Assembly: GCA_963724625.1 (NCBI GenBank)
Contig: CAVRVO010000007.1
Span: 29,443 to 93,442, forward strand
Length of the DNA: 64,000 nt
Origin: DATBVX01 sp963724625
Lineage (GTDB): Bacteria > Pseudomonadota > Gammaproteobacteria > Steroidobacterales > Steroidobacteraceae
Direction: 5' to 3'
Notes under the pieces: model-generated
Told to the model about the DNA's origin: nothing
Seen by the model: only the letters and a program-made list of their open reading frames with translations
Databases searched by the model: none
In this document: positions 1 to 7,617 of the stretch, piece after piece
How positions within the stretch are numbered: position 1 is the first letter of the stretch
Layout: each line of letters opens with the position of its first letter
Made by a program: the position numbers and the translations under genes

Positions 1-144
1 GTCGCGCGCGTCGTCCGGGTTCCTGAGCATCCGCAGGGCTGCGTTGAAGACCGGCTTCTGGTAGCGGGCGAGCAGGGACTCAAAGGCGCGTTTGTCGCCT
101 GCCCGGCACCTTTCAACCAGCCGACCGTCGCCGTCTTCATGCAT
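1..144 (-). CDS. ECF-type RNA polymerase sigma factor, N-terminal part (runs off the left edge)
   Basis: The reverse strand from the ATG at 144 reads MHEDGDGRLVERCRAGDK, then RAFESLLARYQKPVFNAALR and MLRNPDDARD. This is the start of sigma-70 region 2 as found in ECF sigma factors, which recruit RNA polymerase to stress or envelope promoters. Only 48 codons lie in the window; region 4 is outside. It sits 69 bp downstream of the STAS gene on the same strand, so it may be the output of the phosphatase/STAS switch, or merely a neighbour. The family call rests on the typical ER.RAGD..AFE.L..RY pattern. Confidence 0.8.
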   Translation of the reverse strand, partial: MHEDGDGRLVERCRAGDKRAFESLLARYQKPVFNAALRMLRNPDDARD

Positions 145-213
145 AAGTACAGAGCACGTCCCGGAAAGTTGGCCGTCCCGTCGACCCGCGCGGCTGGCCC
201 GCCGCGGGCCCGC

Positions 214-510
214 CTACTCCGCTGCTTTGACGACCTCGAATATCCGGTCGAAACCCGCGTAGCGGAAGATGTCCCCGATGTGCCGGTTGACGTTGATCAG
301 CCTGAGCCCCTTGCCGGACGCCATGGCCCGCTTCTGGGTCTTGAGCAGCACGCCGAGCCCGGCGCTCGAAATGTATTCGAGGCCTCCGAGATCGATCACC
401 CGGGGCTCAGCCACGCCGTCGAGGAACCTGAGGGCCTGTTCGCACTGCGAGGCATCGAGTCGCCCCGTCATCTCGATCTCGCCCGCTTCCGCCTGTCGAA
501 TCTCGAACAT
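214..510 (-). CDS. STAS-domain anti-sigma factor antagonist (SpoIIAA/RsbV type)
   Basis: This is a 98-residue single STAS domain. The segment VIDLGGLEYISSAGLGVLL (about residues 38-56) carries the conserved serine that the partner kinase phosphorylates in this family. Unphosphorylated STAS protein binds the HATPase-type anti-sigma kinase and frees the sigma factor. The gene starts 8 bp after the stop of the phosphatase/kinase fusion upstream and is surely co-transcribed with it. Length and motif are normal for the family. Which protein it sequesters is inferred from the neighbouring genes. Confidence 0.88.
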   Translation of the reverse strand: MFEIRQAEAGEIEMTGRLDASQCEQALRFLDGVAEPRVIDLGGLEYISSAGLGVLLKTQKRAMASGKGLRLINVNRHIGDIFRYAGFDRIFEVVKAAE

Positions 511-518
511 CTAGCCCG

Positions 519-2177
519 TTACCCCAGGGTCTTGGTGAACGTGACGGTACTGCGGCCGTCTGCGTATTCGTAGCGGATGGTGTCGGCCATCTGACGGACC
601 AGGTGCAGGCCGAGCCCGCCGATCTCGCGCTCCTCGAGTGGCCGGGTGATGTCGACCGCCGGGGCGCGCGTCACGTCGAAGGGCGGCACGTCGAAATCCG
701 TCAGGCGGACGGTCAGCGCCGCATCGGTCTGCCCCAGGCTCAGCGCGATGTCGCGGACCGCCTCGGGATTGTATTTCACCATGTTGGTGAAGAGTTCCTC
801 AACGATGAAGCACACGGGTTCGCGCAGGGATGCGTCGATCGAGCGTCCCGCCAGGAAGTCCTCGATGAACTGGAAGATGGCCGCGAGCGACTCATAGCTG
901 CGCTTGAAATAGCGACGCACCGTCGTGTCCGACACGGTGCCGCCCTGGCGACGGATCAGCACGATCGTGATGTCGTCGGCCTGCGGTTGAGTACCGGAGA
1001 AGTCGTGGACCGCTTCGAGCAGCCGGGCGAGCAACTCCGACATCGGACGATCGCAGTGCCGTCGTACCACCTCGGCCACGCCGGCCGGCCCGAACATGCG
1101 TCCCGCGCTGTCATGCGCCTCGAAGACGCCGTCCGAGATCAGGCCGAGGACGTCGCCGGGCGCCAGCGCCAGCGAGCGCGGTGGGTCCACCGAGGGGTAC
1201 TTCATGAATCCCATCGGAAACGTCGTCGGGTCCAGCCACTCGCAGTGCCCGCCGGCGGCTCGGAAGTGCAGCAGCGGGCCTTGGCCCGCTGCGTGGTAGT
1301 GAACCTCGTGGCGTTCGACGTCGAGCACGCCGAGGAATGCCGTCACGAAATGCTCTTCCGGCAGGTCCTCGACGAGCTGGTTGTTGACGTGCGTGAAGAT
1401 CGCGTCGAGGCTGGCACCGAGGCGCAACCCGACGCGCAGCATCGCCGTCAGCTGCGTCGAGCTCAGGGCCGGCCCGATGCCGTGGCCCGAGGCGTCGCCG
1501 AGCAGCACGAAGAGCCGGTTGTCGTCGATGGGCACGAGATCGAAGGTGTCGCCGCCCGTCTCGGCGGCGGGGCAGAACTGGCCGGCCACGTCGTAGCCGG
1601 GCATGTGCGGCATCGCCGATGGAAGCGTGCTCATCTGAATCTCGCGCGCGAGCTTGATCTCGCGATCGAGTTTCTCGGCGATCACCAGCGACCGTGCCAT
1701 GCGCTCGCGCTGTATGAAGACGACGCACTGCGTCGCCAGGGTCTCCGCGATGCGTTCGTCCTCCTGCGTGAACGGCCCGTCCGCGCGGTCGACCACCTGC
1801 AGCACGCCGACGAGGTTGTTCTGCTCCACGAACGGCACCGAGAGCATGCAGCGCACGTCGTTGTTGTAGTCGAGGTCGACGGCGGGATCGAATCGGGGAT
1901 CAGCGCTGCATTCGGGCACGCTGACGACCGCCCGCAGGCGCGCGGTCGCACCGAGGATGCCCTGCTCGAGCGTGGCTTGCGGCGGAGGTTCCAGCCCGGA
2001 GCCCGTCAATACGAGTCGATCGGAGGCCGGTTCGTAGAGCCAGATGGTCGCGCGTTCGGCACGGAGCAATGCCCGCGCCGCCTCGCCGATCTCCGCCAAC
2101 ACGGTGGCGAGGTCGAAGGGCGCCGCGAGCCTGCGCGTCACGCCGAGAATCTGCAGCAGCGCGTCGGAGCGCAGCAC
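519..2177 (-). CDS. GAF - PP2C (SpoIIE/RsbU) phosphatase - HATPase (RsbW) fusion protein
   Basis: Three domains follow in order. An N-terminal GAF sensor covers roughly residues 15-160. A PP2C/SpoIIE phosphatase (about 195-390) shows GGDTFD, GDASGHG, SDGVFEA and DDITIVLI, the metal-binding aspartates. A C-terminal HATPase_c domain (about 415-545) shows the N box EELFTNMVKY and GGLGLHLVRQMAD. The protein thus joins a phosphatase for the STAS protein and a STAS-kinase/anti-sigma domain on one chain. I chose the GTG at 2177 (552 residues), just before the GAF helix. The frame is open up to 2624, but that stretch overlaps the divergent amidohydrolase gene and does not look like protein. Confidence 0.85.
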   Translation of the reverse strand: MLRSDALLQILGVTRRLAAPFDLATVLAEIGEAARALLRAERATIWLYEPASDRLVLTGSGLEPPPQATLEQGILGATARLRAVVSVPECSADPRFDPAVDLDYNNDVRCMLSVPFVEQNNLVGVLQVVDRADGPFTQEDERIAETLATQCVVFIQRERMARSLVIAEKLDREIKLAREIQMSTLPSAMPHMPGYDVAGQFCPAAETGGDTFDLVPIDDNRLFVLLGDASGHGIGPALSSTQLTAMLRVGLRLGASLDAIFTHVNNQLVEDLPEEHFVTAFLGVLDVERHEVHYHAAGQGPLLHFRAAGGHCEWLDPTTFPMGFMKYPSVDPPRSLALAPGDVLGLISDGVFEAHDSAGRMFGPAGVAEVVRRHCDRPMSELLARLLEAVHDFSGTQPQADDITIVLIRRQGGTVSDTTVRRYFKRSYESLAAIFQFIEDFLAGRSIDASLREPVCFIVEELFTNMVKYNPEAVRDIALSLGQTDAALTVRLTDFDVPPFDVTRAPAVDITRPLEEREIGGLGLHLVRQMADTIRYEYADGRSTVTFTKTLG

Positions 2178-2359
2178 GGTCGCCTGGGGACCTGCGTCCA
2201 GTCGTGACTCCCTCTGCCGAAAGTGAACGAAGGTGAGTCTGCCTGCATCGCTCGCCGCTTGCACGCGTCGGCAGGCCGGAAGAGAAAACCCCCGCGCTCC
2301 AGGAGTCGCCAAATCGACTAGGCTGAGTACGACGTGCGGGGTTTTGGGGGAAGAGTGCA

Positions 2360-3605
2360 ATGAAACGACTGATCCTGTTCGCCGCGCTCTTGATTTCCGC
2401 ATGCGCCGGCACCGATCAACTGACGCCGCGACCAGGACCGCACCGCCTATGTCGGCGCCATGGTCTGGGACGGCGAAGAGTTTCGTCCGCGCGACATCGT
2501 CGTGGCGGGCGACCGCATTGTCGATGCGCCCGCCCGCAGCGCGAACCATCGCGTCGAGCTCAACGGCGGCTACGTGGTCCCGCCGTTCTGCGAGGCGCAC
2601 AACCACAATCTGGGAGCGCCGCATGAGAACGAAACTACGATCGCTCGCTATTTGCGCGAGGGCATCTTCTATGTCGGGATCCTGTCAAACCTGCCCGCGC
2701 TCACCGACCCCATCCGCCACACATACAACACGCCGACGAGCGTGGACGTCATCTTCGCCAATGGCCCGCTAACCGCCAGCGGCGGGCATCCGATCCGGCT
2801 GCGCGAATTCCTGCTTGAGCAAGGCGCCTATCCCGGCTTCACGCGCGAAACGCTGCCCGGCCAAGGTTATTTCGTCATCGATAGCGAAGCCGATCTCGAG
2901 CGCCAGTGGCCCACCATCGCCAGCCTGCGTCCCGATTTCATCAAGATCGTTCTCTCTTTCTCGGAGGAATTCGCGCGCCGCCGCGACGACCCAGCGTTCT
3001 TCGGCCTGAAAGGGCTCGATCCAGCGCTCGTCCCACGCATCGTGGAGCGCGCGCATGCCAACGGCTTGCGGGTGTTCGCCCATGTAGAGACCGGACACGA
3101 CTTTCACGTCGCGGTCGCCGTTGGCGTCGATGTTGTTGCGCATCTGCCGGGCTCGCTCTACCCAACCGCCATTGACCCGGCGGACGCGCGGTCGGCGGCC
3201 GAGCGCGGGGTCATCGTGATCACCACCGCGGTGCTGATCGAAAGACCCAACCGAGCCGAGCGCCGGCCGGCGATGCGTGAAGCGCAAATCTCCAATCTTC
3301 GCCTCTTGCGGGACGCGGGTGTGACGCTTGCGGCGGGCAGCGACGAGTACGGCGAGACATCGAGCGCCGAGATCACCTATTTGCGGACGCTTGGTGTGTT
3401 CAGCGACGCCGAGCTGCTGCGCATGTGGAGCACGAATTGTGCGCGCACCCTCTTTCCTGACCGTCGCGTCGGCGGTCTCGATCCCGGCAATGAAGCAAGC
3501 TTCCTCGCGCTCGGCGCCGATCCGCTCGCAAACTTCGACGCTGTACGCAATATCCGCTTACGGGTAAAGCAAGGTGCTGCGCTTGAGGTTGGAAACTCGA
3601 GATAG
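2360..3605 (+). CDS. Lipoprotein metal-dependent amidohydrolase, frame interrupted near its N-terminus
   Basis: The ATG at 2360 has a good ribosome site (gggggaagag) and encodes MKRLILFAALLISACAG, a typical lipobox signal. The amidohydrolase body lies in a different frame, from about 2430 onward (ATG at 2460): AYVGAMVWDGEEF, then VPPFCEAHNHN (metal ligands), FAHVETGHDF and AAGSDEYGET. Signal and enzyme must belong to one protein, and one surplus base between about 2422 and 2459 separates them. Read literally, the body is a 381-residue protein starting at 2460 without a signal. It is convergent with the M20 amidase gene, whose stop is 9 bp away. The substrate is unknown; imidazolonepropionase or other cyclic-amide hydrolase activity is possible. 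Confidence 0.72.
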
Positions 3606-3614
3606 GTTCCAGAG

Positions 3615-4940
3615 TCAGTTCAATTCCCCGCGATCGATCGCCAGCACCGTTCGCAGGAGCACGTTCGCGCCGTTGGTGATGTCTTCCGGCGATGTGTATT
3701 CCTTTGGCGAGTGGCTCACACCACCGACACTCGGCACGAAGATCATCCCGGTCGGCGCGATGTGCGTCAGGTCCTGCGCATCGTGCCCGGCGCCGCTCGG
3801 CATGAGCTTGTGCGTGAGGCCGAGTGATGTCGCCGCCGCAGCGATGATGCGTCGCATCCGTTCGTCGGTGGGAGCGGGTACGACTCCCACCTGCAACTCG
3901 GTGAAGGTGATCGGTGTCTGTCGCGCCTTCGCAATCTTTTCCGCTTCGACCTGGATAGCCTGGTACACCTGCTGCATCTTGTCCGCTGCCAGATCACGAA
4001 TTTCCAGGCTCATGACGACCTTGCCTGGAATGACATTGGGCGCGCCGGGTTCCGCACGAATCTTGCCGACGGTGGCGACCTGTCGGCCGGGGAGGCTGGT
4101 GGCCACCCGGTTGACGGCGAGCGTCAACTCAGCGGCGCTCAATAGTGCGTCTTGCCGGCGGTTCATGGGGGTGGTGCCCGCATGATTGGCCACGCCTTGG
4201 ACGGTGACGTCCCACCAGCGAATGCCGACGATGCCTTCGACGACACCGATATCGATGTTGCCTTCCTCGAGAATTGCGCCCTGTTCGATGTGCAGCTCGA
4301 CGAAGGCTTTCAGCTCGCCCGCCTTGCGCCGCGCCTGCTCCAGGTGATCAGGATCGCCGCCCACGGCGCGAATGCCCTCACGAACCGTCTTGCCGTCGTG
4401 GCTCACGACGTCGAGCGCCTTCGGTAGCTGTCGCCCGGTCATCGCCAGGCTTCCGATCAGCCCGCCTTCCTCGTCGGTGAAACTCACGACTTCCAGCGGG
4501 TGGCGCAGACTGACGCCGCGCTCGCGCAGGACCTGCGCGACCTCGATCGCACCCAGCACGCCGACGTCGCCGTCGTAGTTGCCGCCGCCCGGAACGGAGT
4601 CGATGTGCGACCCCATCATGATCACTGGCAGCTTCGGATCGCTCCCCTCGCGCCGGCCGATGATGTTGCCCGCCGCGTCCAGGTGCACGACGAGCCCGGC
4701 ATCCTGCATGAGTTTCTTGATGTACTCGCGGCCCGCGATATCCGCCGCGCTGAAGGCGACGCGGCTGACGCCACCTTCGGGGTTGGCGCCGAATTTCGAG
4801 AGTTCGGTGATGTGCTGTTGCAACCGCTCCTTGCTCGCAGTCAAGGTTCCGCTTTCACCGGAAGCGAGCAGCGATGCCAGGGCGGCGCAGAAGAATACAA
4901 AGAGAGTGAGGTGAGCTTTCTTCGAGCGGGATGGCCTCAC
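3615..4940 (-). CDS. Exported M20-family hydantoinase/carbamoylase-type amidase
   Basis: This 441-residue protein belongs to the N-carbamoyl-amino-acid hydrolase / allantoate amidohydrolase branch of M20. Two-metal-site motifs are visible: MGSHIDSVPGGGNYDGD (H and D), SFTDEEGG (E-E), LHIEQG and, near the end, SGAGHDAQDL. I place the start at the GTG at 4940: it has GAGG about 6 bases upstream and opens a signal-like segment, KKAHLTLFVFFCAALASLLA, so the enzyme is probably periplasmic. The open frame continues to 5111 through hicA sequence, which is not part of this protein. Allantoate is one possible substrate given the purine genes further on, but the distance and export argue for other carbamoyl amino acids. 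Confidence 0.83.
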   Translation of the reverse strand: MRPSRSKKAHLTLFVFFCAALASLLASGESGTLTASKERLQQHITELSKFGANPEGGVSRVAFSAADIAGREYIKKLMQDAGLVVHLDAAGNIIGRREGSDPKLPVIMMGSHIDSVPGGGNYDGDVGVLGAIEVAQVLRERGVSLRHPLEVVSFTDEEGGLIGSLAMTGRQLPKALDVVSHDGKTVREGIRAVGGDPDHLEQARRKAGELKAFVELHIEQGAILEEGNIDIGVVEGIVGIRWWDVTVQGVANHAGTTPMNRRQDALLSAAELTLAVNRVATSLPGRQVATVGKIRAEPGAPNVIPGKVVMSLEIRDLAADKMQQVYQAIQVEAEKIAKARQTPITFTELQVGVVPAPTDERMRRIIAAAATSLGLTHKLMPSGAGHDAQDLTHIAPTGMIFVPSVGGVSHSPKEYTSPEDITNGANVLLRTVLAIDRGELN

Positions 4941-4947
4941 GTAGACC

Positions 4948-5068
4948 TCACAAGTCTTCAGGCTTGAGGCCTGTGTGCTTCGCCAAGCGCGCGAGGATCT
5001 TTGGCCCGAGCTCGTCGCGATCGTGAAAAGCGAACACGACGGGCCTTCGAAGAAGGCCACTCGCTCAT
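4948..5068 (-). pseudogene. hicA: HicA-type mRNA interferase toxin, internally deleted
   Basis: The ATG at 5068 overlaps the hicB stop (ATGA), as usual for this pair, and reads MSEWPSSKARRV, which I recognise as the start of this HicA subfamily. After about 12 codons the sequence jumps to the family's C-terminus in another frame: VVFAFHDRDELGPKILARLA, then KHTGLKPEDL and a stop at 4948. About 25 middle residues, including the G-S-H segment with the catalytic histidine, are missing. The junction sequence cgtcgtgttcgc can be read in both frames (RRV and VVF), suggesting a deletion between short repeats. No active toxin is expected. Confidence 0.6.
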
Positions 5069-5268
5069 GCAGCGATTGATATGGAGATCGGCTCCGGCGA
5101 TCCCTCGCCATGTTCCAATCGCTCGGCTAAGACGCGTAACGCCAAGACCTGCGCCTTGGACAGCGCTTGGTCTCGAGTCTCGCCGTAGGCCAGTACACCA
5201 GGAAGTTGCGGTACCTCGGCGAGCCACCGGCCGTCGTCCTCGAGTTCTGATTCGATGCTGAGCTGCAT
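5065..5268 (-). CDS. hicB: HicB-type antitoxin, orphan
   Basis: This 67-residue protein starts MQLSIESELEDDGRWLAEVP and continues QLPGVLAYGETRDQALSKA, the partial-RNase-H fold of short HicB antitoxins. HicB binds HicA and often represses its own promoter. The ATG at 5268 follows AGGGGA at good spacing. Its cognate hicA directly downstream is deleted internally, so HicB is now without a functional local partner. A dyad (acacg-N5-cgtgt) lies at 5371-5385, about 100 bp upstream. Confidence 0.8.
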   Translation of the reverse strand: MQLSIESELEDDGRWLAEVPQLPGVLAYGETRDQALSKAQVLALRVLAERLEHGEGSPEPISISIAA

Positions 5269-5491
5269 GACTGTCCCCTAACCTAATGCTCTCGTATCGA
5301 CTTACCGCAGCCAGGAACTCAGCGCCCGGATGTCGCCTTCAATCTCGCGGAGAGTTCGTGCCATAGGGCTACACGATAGGCGTGTGGGCATCTCTGTCAA
5401 GTTGCAGACGTCGCTATGTATCATTTCCTCGCTAGGACATCCGCGCCCAGCAACATAACCTGGGCAGTCGCGCAGATTCAGGGCATCGCCT

Positions 5492-6628
5492 TCATTTGAT
5501 GAAGGCGCGCGCGAGGCGTCCGATGCCCTCGTGGATCTCGGGCACGCTGTAATGCGCGAAGGACAGGCGCAGGCAATGTCGGAGGCCGCCCGACATCGAA
5601 CAGGCGGTGCCGGGCAGGAAACCGGTCGCGGCGGCGCGAGCCGCCGCCTCGAGCGCGCCGGCATCTGCGCCTTCCGCTAGCTCGAGCCAGAAGAAGTAGC
5701 CGCCGCCCGGTCTCTGCCAGCGCGCGATGCTGTTGAAGTGTTTCTTGAGTGCCGTGTCCATCGCCTGTGCGCGCGCCGCATAACTCGCGCGCAGGTCCGT
5801 CACGAGAGCTGAAAGCTCGCCGCTTTCCATGAGCTGGCGCACGACGTGCGAAGTGAAGTGGTTGAAGTTGCCGCCGCTCACGAGTGCGCCGCTGGCGAGG
5901 AGCGTCGTCATGAGATCCGGCGTCGTCTGGATCCAGCCGAGGCGCAGGCCCGGCGCGAGGATCTTCGAGAACGTGCCGAGCGAGAGCACGTTGCCACCGC
6001 CGCCCAGCGCACTGAACGATGGCGGCGGCGGCGTGCCGTGATGCAGGAGCTGGTACGCCTCGTCTGCGACGATGATGAAGCCGTGCTCGCGGGAAAGTGA
6101 GATGAGCCGCTCCCGGCGCGCGCGATCAAGTACCTGGCCGGTCGGATTGTGGAAGGCCGGGATGGTGTAGACGAGCTTCGGGCGGCGCTTGGCGAGTTCG
6201 CGCTCGAGCACGTCAACGTCCACGCCCGCGCCGTCGACCCGTACGCCGAGGATCTCGAGCCCGTGGTCACGGAAGATCGGGAACGAATAGGGATAGCTCG
6301 GCTCCTCGACGAAAACGACGTCGCCCGGTCGCGTGAAGCGGCCGCAGACGAAGTCGAGCGCCTGGGAGATGCCGCTCGTCAGCATCAGCGAGTCAGGGTC
6401 CACGGGACTGCCCGCGGACTTGCCGAGGAAGTGGGCGAGCGCCGTGCGGAAGCGCACATCGCCCTGTCGCTGGCCGTAGTTCAGCTCGAGCGGCTCGGCA
6501 TTGGCGAAGAAACGCGCGCCGGCCGTGCCGAGAAGCGCGAGCGGCAGCAGGTCCGCTGAAGGCTGACCGACGCTGAAATTAATCGTGCCGTGCTCCGGCG
6601 CGCCGTCGAAGATGGCCTCGCTGCTCAT
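5492..6628 (-). CDS. PLP-dependent aminotransferase (class I/II, 2-aminoadipate/MocR-like fold)
   Basis: This 378-residue fold-type I aminotransferase has a tyrosine/ring-stacking region EEPSYPYSFPIF, the N-P-T-G motif IPAFHNPTGQVL, the PLP-binding VADEAYQLL and the Schiff-base lysine in LGTFSKILAPGLRLGW, followed by the usual arginine. It would move amino groups between an amino acid and a keto acid in the cytosol. Its ATG at 6628 overlaps the stop of the dehydrogenase gene (ATGA), making it the last gene of a symporter-dehydrogenase-aminotransferase operon. The substrate cannot be read from the sequence; LysN/2-aminoadipate and valine-pyruvate transaminases are the nearest types. Confidence 0.85.
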   Translation of the reverse strand: MSSEAIFDGAPEHGTINFSVGQPSADLLPLALLGTAGARFFANAEPLELNYGQRQGDVRFRTALAHFLGKSAGSPVDPDSLMLTSGISQALDFVCGRFTRPGDVVFVEEPSYPYSFPIFRDHGLEILGVRVDGAGVDVDVLERELAKRRPKLVYTIPAFHNPTGQVLDRARRERLISLSREHGFIIVADEAYQLLHHGTPPPPSFSALGGGGNVLSLGTFSKILAPGLRLGWIQTTPDLMTTLLASGALVSGGNFNHFTSHVVRQLMESGELSALVTDLRASYAARAQAMDTALKKHFNSIARWQRPGGGYFFWLELAEGADAGALEAAARAAATGFLPGTACSMSGGLRHCLRLSFAHYSVPEIHEGIGRLARAFIK

Positions 6629-7617
6629 ACCGCGGGCTCGACGAGCCGGAACACCTGGTCCGGCCGCCCTTCCAGGAATTCGCGGATATTCGAGGCCGAG
6701 ATGCGACGCAGGTCTTCCAGGGCGGACTCCGAATAGAAAGCCACGTGCGGCGTCAGCATCACATCTGCCCGCCCCACCAGTGGATGATGCCCGAGGTCCG
6801 GCGAATCCTCAGCCAGCACGTCGAGCGCCGCGCCGGCGAGGAGCCCTCGATTGAGCGCGTCCACGAGGTCGGTTTCGACGATGAGCGCACCGCGTGCGAC
6901 GTTGATCAGTAGCGGCCTGCGCTTCATCTTTTCAAAAGCCGCGCGGTCGAGGAGCCCGCGGCTCCCGGAGTCCAGGTTACTGTGCAGGCTGATGATGTCA
7001 GCGCGCGAGAGCAGCTCATCGAGGCTCACGGTCTCGGCACCGAGCCGGCGCGCCGCCGCGGCGTCCACGCGCGGGTCCGAGGCGAGAACCTTCAAGCCAA
7101 AGCCGAGCGCGCGGTGGCCAACGGCCTGCCCGATGCGGCCGAAGCCGATGATGCCGAGCGTCTGGCCGGCGAGGCGGCGCAATCCCTGTACCTCGTTCCA
7201 GCGCCAGCTGTGTCGGTCTTGCACCTGGCCGTGATACGCGAGCAGGCGGCGATTCAGCGCGAGCAGCAGTGCGAGCGTATGGTCCGCGACCTCGTCCGTG
7301 CAGTATTCGCCGACGCACGCGACGCGAATGCCCCGCTCGCTGGCGGCTGCGACGTCCACGCAATCCCAGCCAGTCGCGGCGACCGAGATGATCCGGCAGC
7401 GCGCGAGCTGACCGAGCGCCGCGCGGTCGAAGGGGACGTAGTCGGTGAGGATCGCCTCGGCGTCACGGCAGGCGATCGCGAGCGCGGCTGCGTCGCCACG
7501 GTAGGTGAATGTCTCGATGCGCGCGCCGGCAGGCAGATGGAGCCGCTCGATCGACAGGTCACGGCCCGCCGCCTCGGGCATCTCGGCCAGTACCACGACG
7601 GGTCGCGGCGCGCTCAC
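6625..7617 (-). CDS. D-isomer specific 2-hydroxyacid dehydrogenase, NAD(P)-dependent
   Basis: The nucleotide-binding motif LGIIGFGRIGQAVGHRALGF and the family signature region KMKRRPLLINVARGALI are clear. The catalytic histidine lies in MLTPHVAFYSE. The enzyme interconverts D-2-hydroxy acids and 2-keto acids. I use the GTG at 7617 (330 residues), which overlaps the stop of the symporter gene as GTGA. The frame is open to 7818 but that part is inside the symporter gene. In this operon it may supply the keto acid for the downstream aminotransferase, or remove it; this is inferred from gene order only. Confidence 0.87.
   Translation of the reverse strand: MSAPRPVVVLAEMPEAAGRDLSIERLHLPAGARIETFTYRGDAAALAIACRDAEAILTDYVPFDRAALGQLARCRIISVAATGWDCVDVAAASERGIRVACVGEYCTDEVADHTLALLLALNRRLLAYHGQVQDRHSWRWNEVQGLRRLAGQTLGIIGFGRIGQAVGHRALGFGLKVLASDPRVDAAAARRLGAETVSLDELLSRADIISLHSNLDSGSRGLLDRAAFEKMKRRPLLINVARGALIVETDLVDALNRGLLAGAALDVLAEDSPDLGHHPLVGRADVMLTPHVAFYSESALEDLRRISASNIREFLEGRPDQVFRLVEPAV

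Noticed and set aside
603..2207. 534-residue open frame opposite the GAF-PP2C-HATPase gene
   Set aside because: Antisense shadow of a well-supported gene in high-GC sequence; composition is Arg/His/Gln-rich without domains.
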